From Roseburia_C sp031555935 (GTDB lineage: Bacteria; Bacillota; Clostridia; Lachnospirales; Lachnospiraceae), in contig JAVBTX010000022.1 of the NCBI GenBank assembly GCA_031555935.1, positions 62,001-126,000 on the forward strand: DNA of 64,000 bases, in the 5' to 3' direction. Of the stretch, positions 38,793 through 47,939 are shown piece after piece (the stretch's first letter is position 1; every line of letters starts with the position of its first letter). The notes beneath the pieces were generated by a model. The model did no database searches and had not been told where the DNA came from. It saw nothing but the letters and a program-made list of their open reading frames with translations. Both the position numbers and the translations under genes were made by a program.

Positions 38793-39242
38793 ATGGCAAA
38801 ATTTATCTACCGGATGCAAAATATTCTGGAAGTCAAGCTTAAGCTGGAAAGTCAGGCGAAAATTGCATATGGGCAGGCCAATGCCAAACTGTTAGAGGAA
38901 CAGCAGAAGCTGCAAGACATTCTGGTGAAAAAAGCAGGCTATGACAAGAAAGCAAAAGAATTGGTTAGCGGTGTTATTAAGGTTCGTGATATCCAAGAAA
39001 ATAAGCGGGCAATTGATGCAATGAAAAATATTATGCGCCAGCAGATGTTACAAGTGCAGATGGCAGAAAAAAATGTTGAACTGGCGAGACAGAAATTAAA
39101 TGTAATCATGATGGAACGAAAGACACACGAAAAGCTTCGCGAAAAGGCATTCGAAGAATTTAAACAAGAGATTGCTTATGAGGAAAACAAAGCGGTAGAT
39201 GAACTGGTAAGTTATACCTATCGTCGTGATGAAGTCGAATAA
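38793..39242 (+). CDS. fliJ: Flagellar export chaperone FliJ
   Basis: A 149-residue, almost wholly helical protein forming an antiparallel coiled coil ('NILEVKLKLESQAKIAYGQA', 'EERKTHEKLREKAFEEF'-like segments). FliJ sits in the centre of the FliI hexamer and activates the FlhA gate. SD 'gggtgag' before ATG 38793. Sequence conservation in this family is low, so position carries part of the weight. Confidence 0.9.
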   Translation: MAKFIYRMQNILEVKLKLESQAKIAYGQANAKLLEEQQKLQDILVKKAGYDKKAKELVSGVIKVRDIQENKRAIDAMKNIMRQQMLQVQMAEKNVELARQKLNVIMMERKTHEKLREKAFEEFKQEIAYEENKAVDELVSYTYRRDEVE

Positions 39243-39262
39243 TCAGGCAAAGCTTTGGAGAA

Positions 39263-40102
39263 ATGGAGATTGAAATGGCAGACGAACAAAGTAAAATAGA
39301 CAAAAAAGCCGAAAAGGCCCGTAAACGAGAAGCGAAAAAAATGCAGAAGATGCAAAAAAACGGGAAGCTGGATACGGACATATTGGAAGAGGAGGAAGAA
39401 GGCGGAAAGCTTGCAGTCTTTTTTGTGACAGTTGTGATTCTAGTCATCTGGCTGGCGATTCTGGTTCTGCTAATTAAGTGGGATGTTGGTGGTTTTGGCT
39501 CAACTGTAATGACACCAATTCTAAAAAATGTTCCATATGTGAATAAAATTCTTCCGGAATCGGATGAAATTATTTCGACCGAGACAGAGCTGCCATACAA
39601 GACCTTAGGTGAAGCGGTGGCTTATATCAAAGAGTTGGAATTAGAGCTGGAGGTTGCCCAAAAGAGTAGCAATGATAGCAGTGCCTATAGTGCACAGCTC
39701 GAGGAACAGCTAAAAAAACTAAAAGAATACGAGGCGAATGAGGCGGAATTTGAAGCAATCAAAGAAAAGTTTTATAAAGAGGTTGTTTTTTCTGACTCAG
39801 CGCCCGATATAAGTGTATATAGAGAGTATTATGAGAGTATTGACCCGGCCAACGCCGAAATCTTATATAAACAAGTGGTGGCGCAGGAGCAGATAGATGC
39901 TGAGATGGAAGACTTTGTCAGCACCTATTCGAAGATGAAGCCAAAAGAGGCGGCAGCAATCTTTGATACAATGACAAGTGAATTGGATTTGGTGGCGGAA
40001 ATATTAGAAAATTTGAGCGCCCAGGCAAGAGGAGATATTCTTGGGAAAATGAATACGGAGACCGCAGCAAAGGTAATCAATATCATGAATCCCTCAGAAT
40101 AG
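39263..40102 (+). CDS. MotE-like flagellar protein with MgtE N-like domain
   Basis: A 279-residue protein: basic N-terminus, one TM segment near residues 50-73 ('LAVFFVTVVILVIWLAILVL'), a coiled coil near residues 110-150, and a C-terminal helical domain like the MgtE intracellular N domain ('MKPKEAAAIFDTMTSELDLV', 'MNTETAAKVINIM'). Proteins of this layout between fliJ and fliK are called MotE/YlxF in Firmicutes and are thought to act outside the membrane as chaperones of stator or hook components. Start is ATG 39263 or 39275. Confidence 0.8.
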   Translation: MEIEMADEQSKIDKKAEKARKREAKKMQKMQKNGKLDTDILEEEEEGGKLAVFFVTVVILVIWLAILVLLIKWDVGGFGSTVMTPILKNVPYVNKILPESDEIISTETELPYKTLGEAVAYIKELELELEVAQKSSNDSSAYSAQLEEQLKKLKEYEANEAEFEAIKEKFYKEVVFSDSAPDISVYREYYESIDPANAEILYKQVVAQEQIDAEMEDFVSTYSKMKPKEAAAIFDTMTSELDLVAEILENLSAQARGDILGKMNTETAAKVINIMNPSE

Positions 40103-40141
40103 ATAAGCAGTACCAAAAACAAAGAGAAAGGAGGAAAGCGA

Positions 40142-41614
40142 GTGACAAATTCAAAAATTTCCGAACTGACGACAAGCGTTGGTATGGAAATAAAAGCAAA
40201 GGGAAGTTTGGATACAAAAAAATCAGAAGAAGCCGGTGGTATATTTGCGGCACTGATGAATCAAAGTGGAAACAATCTGGCTAGTAACCAAACGAATTCC
40301 CAAAGCCAGAAGGCGAATGACATTGCTGGCGTAGAGCCAAAAGCAAAGGCCGCTGATTATTGGCAAAAAGAGCCAACCAGAGAAGCGGAACGCATCAAGC
40401 CAACCGAAGCAAAGGAAACAGTTTCGTCGGAAGATATGAGTGCAAAGGCAGATGAGGTTGGTGAAGAAATTAAGGACATCATTGAAGATGAATTAGGCGT
40501 CACCGAAGAAGAGTTGACCGAGGTGGTTGACGAATTGGGAATGACAATGCTGGATTTACTGATACCTTCTAATTTAACTGAGGTTGTAGCAGAATTGACC
40601 GGTAGTGAGGATGTCAGCAGTCTGCTGCTAAGTGATGAATTTACAGATGTGATGCAGGCAATGACGGATGTAAAACAAGATTTGGCAGATGCACTAGGAA
40701 TTACCGTGGAAGAAATGCAGGCCATTGTGGAAGAAATGAACTTGCAGGCGGAGGGTACATTAGAATCAGCAGGCATGACGGTTGAAACAGATGGATTACT
40801 CGAGACAACAGAGCTGCCGAGCGAGGCGGAAGCAGCAGTTGAGGTACCAGAAGCAGATGAAGAATTGAATTTCAAAACGGCATCAAAAGAAGAGGTAGCC
40901 GCACCAAAAGCAGAAGCTACCGAACGTCAGACGATTCGCCAGACAAATACGCAGGAGGATTCTGGGCAGTCCGCAAATGGTGAAAATGAAGATTTGGATT
41001 TTCAAAATGAGCAGCAAACACCTACGAATGAAAAAACCGAGAGTAATACCATTTTTGCTGAAACCAATCTACATCAGAATATGTCAAATCAGCCAATTGC
41101 AGAAGCAAATATGCAGCCAGAGGTTCAGGCATACCGACCAGTAATAAACGTAGCAGATATCATTAACCAGATATCAGAATATACCAAATTATCAGTAACA
41201 CCGGAGACAACCTCATTAGAGATGCAGCTTAATCCAGCAAATTTGGGAAAAGTCTATTTGCAGATTTCGACAACGAAGGATGGCAATGTTTCGGCAACAC
41301 TGACCACTCAAAATGAAGTGGTAAGGGAAGCCTTAGAAGCACAAGCGGCCGAACTGAGACAGAATCTAAACCAGCAAGGGGTCAAGGTAACCTCGATCGA
41401 AGTAACCGTTTCAACTCATGAATTTGAGCGGAATTTGGAACAGAATGCAGAAGGCGAAAAACAGCAGGCCGAGCAGCGAGGGAGCGAACAGCGAAGTCGT
41501 AGAAGTCTGAATTTAAACAGTTTAGATGAGCTCTCAGGTTTGATGAGCGAAGAAGAAATGCTAGCCGCCAAAATCATGCAGGATAATGGTAACACAATGG
41601 ATGTTATTGCATAA
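40142..41614 (+). CDS. fliK: Flagellar hook-length control protein FliK
   Basis: A 490-residue, acidic, low-complexity protein with a conserved C-terminal hook-length domain (about residues 350-440: 'LEMQLNPANLGKVYLQIS', 'EALEAQAAELRQNLNQQGV'). The N-terminal part acts as a secreted ruler; the C-terminal part switches FlhB specificity. GTG start at 40142 with SD 'gaaaggagg'. The gene precedes the hook cap flgD, as usual. The N-terminal half is very rich in Glu and Thr. Confidence 0.92.
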   Translation: MTNSKISELTTSVGMEIKAKGSLDTKKSEEAGGIFAALMNQSGNNLASNQTNSQSQKANDIAGVEPKAKAADYWQKEPTREAERIKPTEAKETVSSEDMSAKADEVGEEIKDIIEDELGVTEEELTEVVDELGMTMLDLLIPSNLTEVVAELTGSEDVSSLLLSDEFTDVMQAMTDVKQDLADALGITVEEMQAIVEEMNLQAEGTLESAGMTVETDGLLETTELPSEAEAAVEVPEADEELNFKTASKEEVAAPKAEATERQTIRQTNTQEDSGQSANGENEDLDFQNEQQTPTNEKTESNTIFAETNLHQNMSNQPIAEANMQPEVQAYRPVINVADIINQISEYTKLSVTPETTSLEMQLNPANLGKVYLQISTTKDGNVSATLTTQNEVVREALEAQAAELRQNLNQQGVKVTSIEVTVSTHEFERNLEQNAEGEKQQAEQRGSEQRSRRSLNLNSLDELSGLMSEEEMLAAKIMQDNGNTMDVIA

Positions 41615-41628
41615 GGAAAGGAGTAATT

Positions 41629-42348
41629 ATGGCATTAGTACAGGCAATTGAAAATGGTAAGTTAGTAGACACCAGTGCAAGCGCAACATCGCTATCTTCA
41701 GCATCAAAAAAATCAGATACCAGTGGATTGGATAAAGACGCATTTTTGCAGTTATTGGTAGCACAGATGAAATATCAGGACCCGCTAGAGCCAACGGATA
41801 ATACAGAATACATATCCCAGTTAGCGACATTCTCACAATTAGAGGAAACCCAGAATTTAAGTAATACCATGAAGCAGGCACAAGCCAATGATTTGGTTGG
41901 AAAACAGGTAATTTTAAAAGTAACATCAACCGTTACCGGTGAAAGCACCTACATTAGTGGTCAGGTTGATTATGTGATTCATGAAGGGAATAAGACATAT
42001 CTTTCCGTCAATGATAGTTTGTATTCTATCGATGATTTGGATACGGTAGCAGACAGTGCTTATATGGAAGCAGTTACCTTGGCGAAGACCTTGGCAACAG
42101 CGATTGGCAAACTGCCAACAAAGGGCCAATTGACCTTAAGTGATGAGGCGAAGCTAACCGCAGCGAGAGAAGCATATGATTCATTAACCTCTTATCAGAA
42201 ACAATTTATTGATAAGACTTATATTGAAGCATTAGAAGCATTAGAAGAACGTATGACGGAACTTAAGAAAGCAGCAGCGGGAACGACAGAACCAACAGAA
42301 CCAACAGAACCAACCGACCCGACCGACCCACCCACAGACACGGAATAG
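41629..42348 (+). CDS. flgD: Hook cap protein FlgD with unusual C-terminal extension
   Basis: A 239-residue protein. Residues ~25-105 carry the conserved FlgD N-terminal domain ('DKDAFLQLLVAQMKYQDPLE', 'EYISQLATFSQLEETQNLSN') and a following beta segment. The usual FlgD Ig/tudor region is shortened and replaced by a helical module (about 158-214, 'SDEAKLTAAREAYDSLTSYQ') of a kind seen in cell-surface proteins, then a Thr-Glu-Pro/Thr-Asp-Pro repeat tail. FlgD caps the growing hook during assembly. SD 'aaaggag' before ATG 41629. Confidence 0.9.
   Translation: MALVQAIENGKLVDTSASATSLSSASKKSDTSGLDKDAFLQLLVAQMKYQDPLEPTDNTEYISQLATFSQLEETQNLSNTMKQAQANDLVGKQVILKVTSTVTGESTYISGQVDYVIHEGNKTYLSVNDSLYSIDDLDTVADSAYMEAVTLAKTLATAIGKLPTKGQLTLSDEAKLTAAREAYDSLTSYQKQFIDKTYIEALEALEERMTELKKAAAGTTEPTEPTEPTDPTDPPTDTE
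42283..42342 (+). repeat. Tandem TEP/TDP-coding repeats at the flgD 3' end
   Basis: The 9-base unit ACAGAACCA occurs three times in a row and then degenerates to ACCGACCCG, coding a Thr-Glu/Asp-Pro tail. Such repeats can change copy number by slippage. Confidence 0.7.
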
Positions 42349-42365
42349 TTAATGGAGATGAGCGT

Positions 42366-42755
42366 ATGAACAAGATAGCAAACCAGTTCGCGTCCATTGA
42401 ACAGATAACTGACCAATATTTAAAAAAAGGTGTTAATCAGACCCAGTCATCGTCCGATATATCATTTGAACAGATTTTAAAACAAAAAACGGATTCGACG
42501 CAGAGTCTGAAATTTTCCAAGCATGCATCGATGCGGTTGGAAAGCAGAAATATCCAGTTATCCAATGAACAAAGTGAACGATTGGAATCAGGAGTATCAC
42601 AAGCGAGTGAAAAAGGAATTCGAGAATCGCTTGTCGTAGTAGATTCACTGGCATTTATCGTCAATGTCCCAAACCGGACAGTCGTAACGGCAATCGACCA
42701 GAATGAATCGCAAAATAACATATTTACCAATATTGATGGCGCTGTAATAGCATAG
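42366..42755 (+). CDS. Flagellar operon protein, TIGR02530 family
   Basis: A 129-residue protein with the family core 'LKFSKHASMRLESRNIQLSN' and 'ALVVVDSLAFIVNVPNRTV'-like strand pattern (here 'ESLVVVDSLAFIVNVPNRTV'). It lies between flgD and flgE in most Clostridia flagellar operons. It has no proven function; a part in hook assembly or export is inferred from constant position. SD 'gatgagcgt' is weak, so translation may be coupled to flgD, which ends 17 bases earlier. Confidence 0.85.
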   Translation: MNKIANQFASIEQITDQYLKKGVNQTQSSSDISFEQILKQKTDSTQSLKFSKHASMRLESRNIQLSNEQSERLESGVSQASEKGIRESLVVVDSLAFIVNVPNRTVVTAIDQNESQNNIFTNIDGAVIA

Positions 42756-42830
42756 CTGGACCTTAATGGGAGCTATTATCTTTGACTGACAGATAAGATA
42801 GGCAGCGCGAAAGTAGGAGGTCATTTCATT

Positions 42831-44483
42831 ATGATGAGATCAATGTACTCTGCTGTGTCAGGTCTTAAGACACATCAGACAAAAATGGATGTTATCGGTA
42901 ATAATATTGCAAACGTAAATACGGTTGCCTTTAAATCATCCTCAGTAACATTTAACGAAATTATGTATCAGACCCTGTCGAGTGCATCCGGAGCGAATGC
43001 AAATACCGGAATGGGTGGTGTGAACGCGAAACAGATTGGTCTTGGTTCGTCGATGGGTTCCACAGCCGTCAGCGTTACCTCTGCCGGTGCAGCACAGTCG
43101 ACGGGTAATCCATTTGATATCCGCATCTCAGATTCAGGTTCATCCAGTAGTTTCTTTGTTGTAAGTAATGGTTCGCAGAATTTGTTTACCAGATCTGGTT
43201 CGTTTTATATTGATGGCGGCGGTAACCTCTGCATGACTTCAACAGGATATACGTTGATGGGCTGGCAGGTTGACCCAACCACTGGTGGGATTAAAAAGGA
43301 TACCGTATCAGCACTTCGGATAATGCAGGAGAAGAACTTGACAAGTGCACCGGAAGCAACAACCGAGGGTATTTGTGCCGGCGTTCTCGATATGAACAGC
43401 AAGGATGTCACCAGTGACAGCGGATATGCGATGAATTTGAATTTCTATGATGCCTTGGGATATTCCTATACAGCAAAATTTGCAGTAAAAGCAGTTGATA
43501 TCAAAGCTGGTACCTATACGGTGGAATTGTCAGCAATATATGATTCGAGAGACAATAATATTCTGGCAGAATATTTAGCGCAGGGAAATAGTGTCGCTTC
43601 CTTGTTTGGCTCAGCGGACGGCAATACACCGCAGACTTACGATACTTTGAATCCAGAGTGGAGCATGGGTGATACGGTGATGTCTGGTGGTAATCGATAT
43701 CAGGGTTTTACCAATGGTTCCGATACATACTATATTAACCTTAATAGTACCGATGGCAAGATATACAAACAATCGGCACCGGGAGTATTTGCCGAGACAA
43801 CAGAAGTTAATATTTCTGATATTTATAGTGGGTTGCAGATGGGTGCTCCAATTAGCAGTATCGTTGATAGTACCAATCCACCAACTATTAGCGCAACACC
43901 GATTAATTCAGTTTTGCAGTTTGATAAGGATAAGGGTACCTTTGTCTCAATTGGTGGCAATACCAATGGTTTTTCTTCCTTAAATATGAAGGCGTTGGAT
44001 GACAAATTTGAGAATATCAGAGTCGATTTTTCGCAGAGCTTAAACTATAACAATGGTGGAACTTCTACTATGGGTATGGATAAGGGTGCGAAGGATGGTG
44101 TAACTGGACTGGGCAAAAAATTAGGCGCCTTGACCGGATTGTCAGTTGATACCAGCGGTAGAATCTATGGTTCCTATGATAATGGTAATACTGTTTTACT
44201 TGGTCAGATTGCCGTTGCACAGTTTGCCAATGCGGCAGGTTTGGAGAAAATCGGTGAAAACTGCTATACAACAACCTTGAACTCCGGTGAGTTCGATGGT
44301 ATCGGTGTGGAGATTACGGCCGATGGAAGTAAAATGTCAACTGGTGAACTTGAGATGTCAAACGTCGATTTGTCTGCGGAATTCACCGAAATGATAACCA
44401 CCCAGCGTGGCTTCCAGGCGAACTCAAGAGTTATTACAACCTCCGATACATTATTGGAAGAACTAATAAATCTGAAGCGTTAA
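42831..44483 (+). CDS. flgE: Flagellar hook protein FlgE
   Basis: A 550-residue hook subunit. N-terminal 'MYSAVSGLKTHQTKMDVIGN' with 'NIANVNTVAFKSS' and C-terminal 'TEMITTQRGFQANSRVITTS' with 'DTLLEELINLKR' form the D0 core; the long variable middle (about 150-450) forms the outer domains. SD 'taggaggtc' before ATG 42831 (ATGATG, so 42834 is also possible). A GC-rich hairpin follows the stop. Confidence 0.95.
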   Translation: MMRSMYSAVSGLKTHQTKMDVIGNNIANVNTVAFKSSSVTFNEIMYQTLSSASGANANTGMGGVNAKQIGLGSSMGSTAVSVTSAGAAQSTGNPFDIRISDSGSSSSFFVVSNGSQNLFTRSGSFYIDGGGNLCMTSTGYTLMGWQVDPTTGGIKKDTVSALRIMQEKNLTSAPEATTEGICAGVLDMNSKDVTSDSGYAMNLNFYDALGYSYTAKFAVKAVDIKAGTYTVELSAIYDSRDNNILAEYLAQGNSVASLFGSADGNTPQTYDTLNPEWSMGDTVMSGGNRYQGFTNGSDTYYINLNSTDGKIYKQSAPGVFAETTEVNISDIYSGLQMGAPISSIVDSTNPPTISATPINSVLQFDKDKGTFVSIGGNTNGFSSLNMKALDDKFENIRVDFSQSLNYNNGGTSTMGMDKGAKDGVTGLGKKLGALTGLSVDTSGRIYGSYDNGNTVLLGQIAVAQFANAAGLEKIGENCYTTTLNSGEFDGIGVEITADGSKMSTGELEMSNVDLSAEFTEMITTQRGFQANSRVITTSDTLLEELINLKR

Positions 44484-44515
44484 TCGCATGAAAATGAATA
44501 GTAAATAATAGATGT

Positions 44516-44542
44516 TGGGGGACTGCGTTTGGCAGTTCCCCA
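44516..44542 (+). terminator. GC-rich hairpin after flgE
   Basis: An 11-bp stem (44516-44526 with 44532-44542, one G-U) and a 5-base loop but no U-run. It may partly end or stabilise the upstream transcript. The 192-base gap 44484-44675 otherwise holds no gene; an extended -10-like TGG TATAAA lies at 44623-44631. Confidence 0.5.
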
Positions 44543-44675
44543 CATGTGGTATAAAGTGGCAAATAAGGGAAAAACAAAAATATTGTAAAAAAAGTAGACA
44601 ATTCCCCTAAAATTTAGTAATATGGTATAAATGAGTGAAAGTATGTGAAATACATCAGACGGTAGGTGAAAAGTT

Positions 44676-45473
44676 TTGGATATAGCATCTTTGGCGGGTA
44701 CAATACTCGGATTTGTAGCAGTTTTATATGGTATTATATCGAGTGCCGGTGTTGCGGCAATTGGAGAAAGCTTCATAGATATTCCTTCTATAATTATTAC
44801 AATTGGCGGCTCATTAACAGGGCTGTTAGCCAGTTATTCGATAAAGGATTTCCTGGAAGGATTTAAGGCGTTTACCTTGATTTTTAAACAAGATAAATCA
44901 GACCCGGGAGAAGTAATTGGCAATATTATTAATCTTTCAAACATCGCTCGAAAAGAAGGACTGCTGGCATTAGAAGAAGCTGCAAATGGGATTGAAGATG
45001 AATTTTTGAAAAAGGGCGTTATGTTAGTTGTTGATGGTACCGACCCTGAGCTTGTCAGAGGTATTTTGGAGACGGATTTGTCATGTATTGAAGGGCGTCA
45101 TAAGAAAGTCATCGGTTTCTGGGATAAATGGGCCGAACTTGGACCGGCGTGGGGGATGATTGGTACGCTGATTGGACTAGTTCTCATGCTTAAGAAACTA
45201 GACGACCCATCCTCAATTGGGCCGCAGATGGCGGTAGCGCTTATTACAACGCTTTATGGTTCGCTGATTGCAAACTGGTTGTGTTCACCTACTTCAGCCA
45301 AACTAAGTTATAACAATGACAATGAAATTATGATGAAGGAAGTAACTGTGGAAGGACTTTTGTCAATTCAGGCAGGAGAAAATCCACGTGTCATAGAAGA
45401 AAAACTGAAGTCATTCTTATCGCCAACAGCGCGTGCAAGCATGAATGGAGATGATGGCGGAGGTGAAGAATAG
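44676..45473 (+). CDS. motA: Flagellar stator protein MotA
   Basis: A 265-residue protein with four membrane segments and the large cytoplasmic loop between TM2 and TM3. The conserved 'GPAWGMIGTLIGLVLMLKKL' and 'GPQMAVALITTLYGSLIANW' carry the prolines and glycines near the proton/ion path. TTG start at 44676 after SD 'ggtaggtg'. The stop overlaps the motB GTG. MotA pushes on FliG. Confidence 0.95.
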   Translation: MDIASLAGTILGFVAVLYGIISSAGVAAIGESFIDIPSIIITIGGSLTGLLASYSIKDFLEGFKAFTLIFKQDKSDPGEVIGNIINLSNIARKEGLLALEEAANGIEDEFLKKGVMLVVDGTDPELVRGILETDLSCIEGRHKKVIGFWDKWAELGPAWGMIGTLIGLVLMLKKLDDPSSIGPQMAVALITTLYGSLIANWLCSPTSAKLSYNNDNEIMMKEVTVEGLLSIQAGENPRVIEEKLKSFLSPTARASMNGDDGGGEE

Positions 45474-46330
45474 TGGCAAGGCAAAAAAAGGAAGATCCAC
45501 CAAAGCCAGGGGCACCTGGATGGATGGCGACCTTTAGTGATTTGATGAACCTGCTTCTTTGTTTCTTCGTACTACTGTTTGCGTTTTCTAGTGTGGATGC
45601 AGATAAATTTGATATGGTAGTTGCATCACTGCAAGCGCAGTTTAGTGTACTTTCAGGTGGTGGCTCGTCCATTGGCGAGGGGAATCTGATATCCTCTGGT
45701 GTCAGCCAGTTGGAGTATCTTGATTATTATTATAAAGATGGCAATTCGAGAACAAGTGAGCAAGGTGGCGGAGACCCAGACCAAACGGGGGACGAAACTG
45801 AAACCCAAACAGAAACAGAAGTGGACATCGAAAAAGCATTTGAAAAACAAGGGCTTGCAGAATCGGAACAGATGAAAGAACAGATTGAAAAACAAGTGGA
45901 AGCATATGGCTTGCAGAATGACGTCGAGCTTGAGTTTAATGCTCAATATGTGTTGTTGAATTTGAATGGAGCAATTTTATTTGACTCTGGTCAATCTGAA
46001 ATTCTCAGTGAAGCATTGCCATTAATTGAAAAAATTGGTAAAATATTAGAAGTTTATACGCATAATATTATTGATGTGGAAGGTCATACGGATAATATTC
46101 CAATCGGTACAGCAAAATATGAAGACAATAATGTATTGTCAATGTACCGGGCTCGTAGCGTTGCCGATTTTATCCGCAGCAATACAACCTTGAATCCAGC
46201 CAATATAAAATCTTCCGGCCGCGGAGATTATGTTCCGATTGCGGATAATTCCACCGCCGAGGGCAGAGCTAGAAACCGTCGGGTCGAGATTAAAATTTAT
46301 AATTCTTATAATTCTGTGACTGCAGAATAA
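45473..46330 (+). CDS. motB: Flagellar stator protein MotB
   Basis: A 285-residue protein with one N-terminal membrane helix containing the ion-binding Asp in 'TFSDLMNLLLCFFVLLFAFS', an acidic linker rich in Thr/Glu, and a C-terminal OmpA-like peptidoglycan-binding domain ('VEGHTDNIPIG', 'MYRARSVADFIR'). GTG start overlaps the motA stop. It anchors the stator to the wall. Confidence 0.95.
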   Translation: MARQKKEDPPKPGAPGWMATFSDLMNLLLCFFVLLFAFSSVDADKFDMVVASLQAQFSVLSGGGSSIGEGNLISSGVSQLEYLDYYYKDGNSRTSEQGGGDPDQTGDETETQTETEVDIEKAFEKQGLAESEQMKEQIEKQVEAYGLQNDVELEFNAQYVLLNLNGAILFDSGQSEILSEALPLIEKIGKILEVYTHNIIDVEGHTDNIPIGTAKYEDNNVLSMYRARSVADFIRSNTTLNPANIKSSGRGDYVPIADNSTAEGRARNRRVEIKIYNSYNSVTAE

Positions 46331-46380
46331 ATTCTTCGGATGAAGAAAAATCTTCAAATGAAGATAGGAGGACTTGTATC

Positions 46381-46923
46381 ATGAAAAAAAATCTAATGTC
46401 AGTTTTAATATTGGCGTTGGTATTGGTAAATTTAATTCTGACAGCAATATTGACCATTTCTGTTCTACCCCAGACAAAGAAAGCCAACGAATTGATTACT
46501 CAAGTTTGTGCGGCGATTAATCTGGAATTGCAGAGCGGTGAGGTAAAAGACGCTTCGACGGTTCCGATTGGGCAACAGGAGTCTTATCCATTATCTGAAT
46601 TAACGATTAACTTAAAAGATAGTGTGATTGTCGACGAGAATGGTAAGACGACGACAAGCGGAGGGCACTATGTGGTTTTGACTCCGTATGTGTCGATGGA
46701 TACCAAAGCAGATGGTTATAAGGAATATGGCTCTGCTGAGGAAATGGCTTTAAAAGAAGACATGATTAAAAATGTAATCAATAAAGCTTTTCAAAAATAC
46801 ACAGTCGAAGAATGCAGAGAGGACGAGAAGGCTATCAGTGAACAAATCGTCAAAGAACTGCAGAAATTATTTCAGTCAGAATTTATTTTTGACGTAGGAT
46901 ATTCAAAGATAACATATCAGTAA
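46381..46923 (+). CDS. fliL: Flagellar basal body-associated protein FliL
   Basis: A 180-residue single-pass membrane protein. TM near residues 6-28 ('MSVLILALVLVNLILTAI'), then a periplasmic domain with the FliL-like 'SELTINLKDS' strand. It surrounds the stator and raises motor output. SD 'ataggagg' before ATG 46381. The family diverges widely; position before fliM supports the call. Confidence 0.88.
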   Translation: MKKNLMSVLILALVLVNLILTAILTISVLPQTKKANELITQVCAAINLELQSGEVKDASTVPIGQQESYPLSELTINLKDSVIVDENGKTTTSGGHYVVLTPYVSMDTKADGYKEYGSAEEMALKEDMIKNVINKAFQKYTVEECREDEKAISEQIVKELQKLFQSEFIFDVGYSKITYQ

Positions 46924-46955
46924 AATAGAAAGCTTGGTTTAGGTGGTGAGAGTTC

Positions 46956-47936
46956 ATGGGTGAGGTGTTATCTCAAAATGAGATAGACAGTTTGCTGCAA
47001 GCATTAAGTAGCGGTGAATTGGATGTAGAAGATATGAAAGAAAACGGTGAGAAGCATGTCAAAAACTATGACTTTGCCAGACCATCGAAATTTTCAAAGG
47101 AACATTTACGAACTCTTGAAATTATATTTGAACATTATGGAAGATTATTATCGACCAATCTTCCGGTGTATTTAAGAAAAAACATTCAGGTGGAGGTAAT
47201 GAACTCGGAAGCGGTTACATATTCTGAGTTTGCCAATGCCTTATCAAACCCGGTTTTGCTGGGAATAGTTAATTTTTCACCACTAAAAGGCTCAATTATC
47301 CTTGAAATGGCATCGAACCTTGGTTATGCATTTGTTGACCGGATGCTTGGGGGATTAGGAGTACCGCTTGATAAGAATCGCGAATTCTCTGAAATAGAGC
47401 TGCTGATAGTGGAAAGAATTATGAATGTATGTGTGAATTTAATGCGGGAACCGTGGGAAAATGTAGTTGAAGTACATCCCCGTTTAGACCGTATTGAGAC
47501 TAATTCGCAATTTGCGCAAATTATTTCACCTAGTGAAATGATTGCAATTATTACAATAAATGTTAGAATTGGAGAAGTAGATGGATTGATGAATATCTGT
47601 CTGCCATATTTGACATTGGAAACGGTAATGGATAAACTGAATACTAAGTATTGGTTTTCAACGATGCAAGATCACGATGAGCAACAGTATGCTGAAATGA
47701 TTGAGACATTAATATCCAAGGCACCAATTCCAGTGAAGGCCTTATTAGGTAATAGCGCCATATCGGTAAATGATTTTGTGAATTTGCAGGTAGGGGATAT
47801 TATAAGATTAGACTCAAAAGTAGATCAGGAGCTAGATGTATTTGTGGGAAACATTAAGAAGTTTGCCGCATTGCCAGGTGCTTCTGGAGACAGCTACGCA
47901 GTAAGAGTTACATCAGTAATTAGAGAGGAGCAGTAA
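46956..47936 (+). CDS. fliM: Flagellar motor switch protein FliM
   Basis: A 326-residue switch protein. The N-terminal 'LSQNEIDSLLQAL' is the CheY-P-binding helix; the middle CheC-like domain and C-terminal FliN-like (SpoA) domain follow ('VNDFVNLQVGDIIRLDSKVD'). It forms the C ring with FliG and FliY. Strong SD 'aggtggtgag'. The next gene starts 3 bases after its stop. Confidence 0.96.
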   Translation: MGEVLSQNEIDSLLQALSSGELDVEDMKENGEKHVKNYDFARPSKFSKEHLRTLEIIFEHYGRLLSTNLPVYLRKNIQVEVMNSEAVTYSEFANALSNPVLLGIVNFSPLKGSIILEMASNLGYAFVDRMLGGLGVPLDKNREFSEIELLIVERIMNVCVNLMREPWENVVEVHPRLDRIETNSQFAQIISPSEMIAIITINVRIGEVDGLMNICLPYLTLETVMDKLNTKYWFSTMQDHDEQQYAEMIETLISKAPIPVKALLGNSAISVNDFVNLQVGDIIRLDSKVDQELDVFVGNIKKFAALPGASGDSYAVRVTSVIREEQ

Positions 47937-47939
47937 GCA

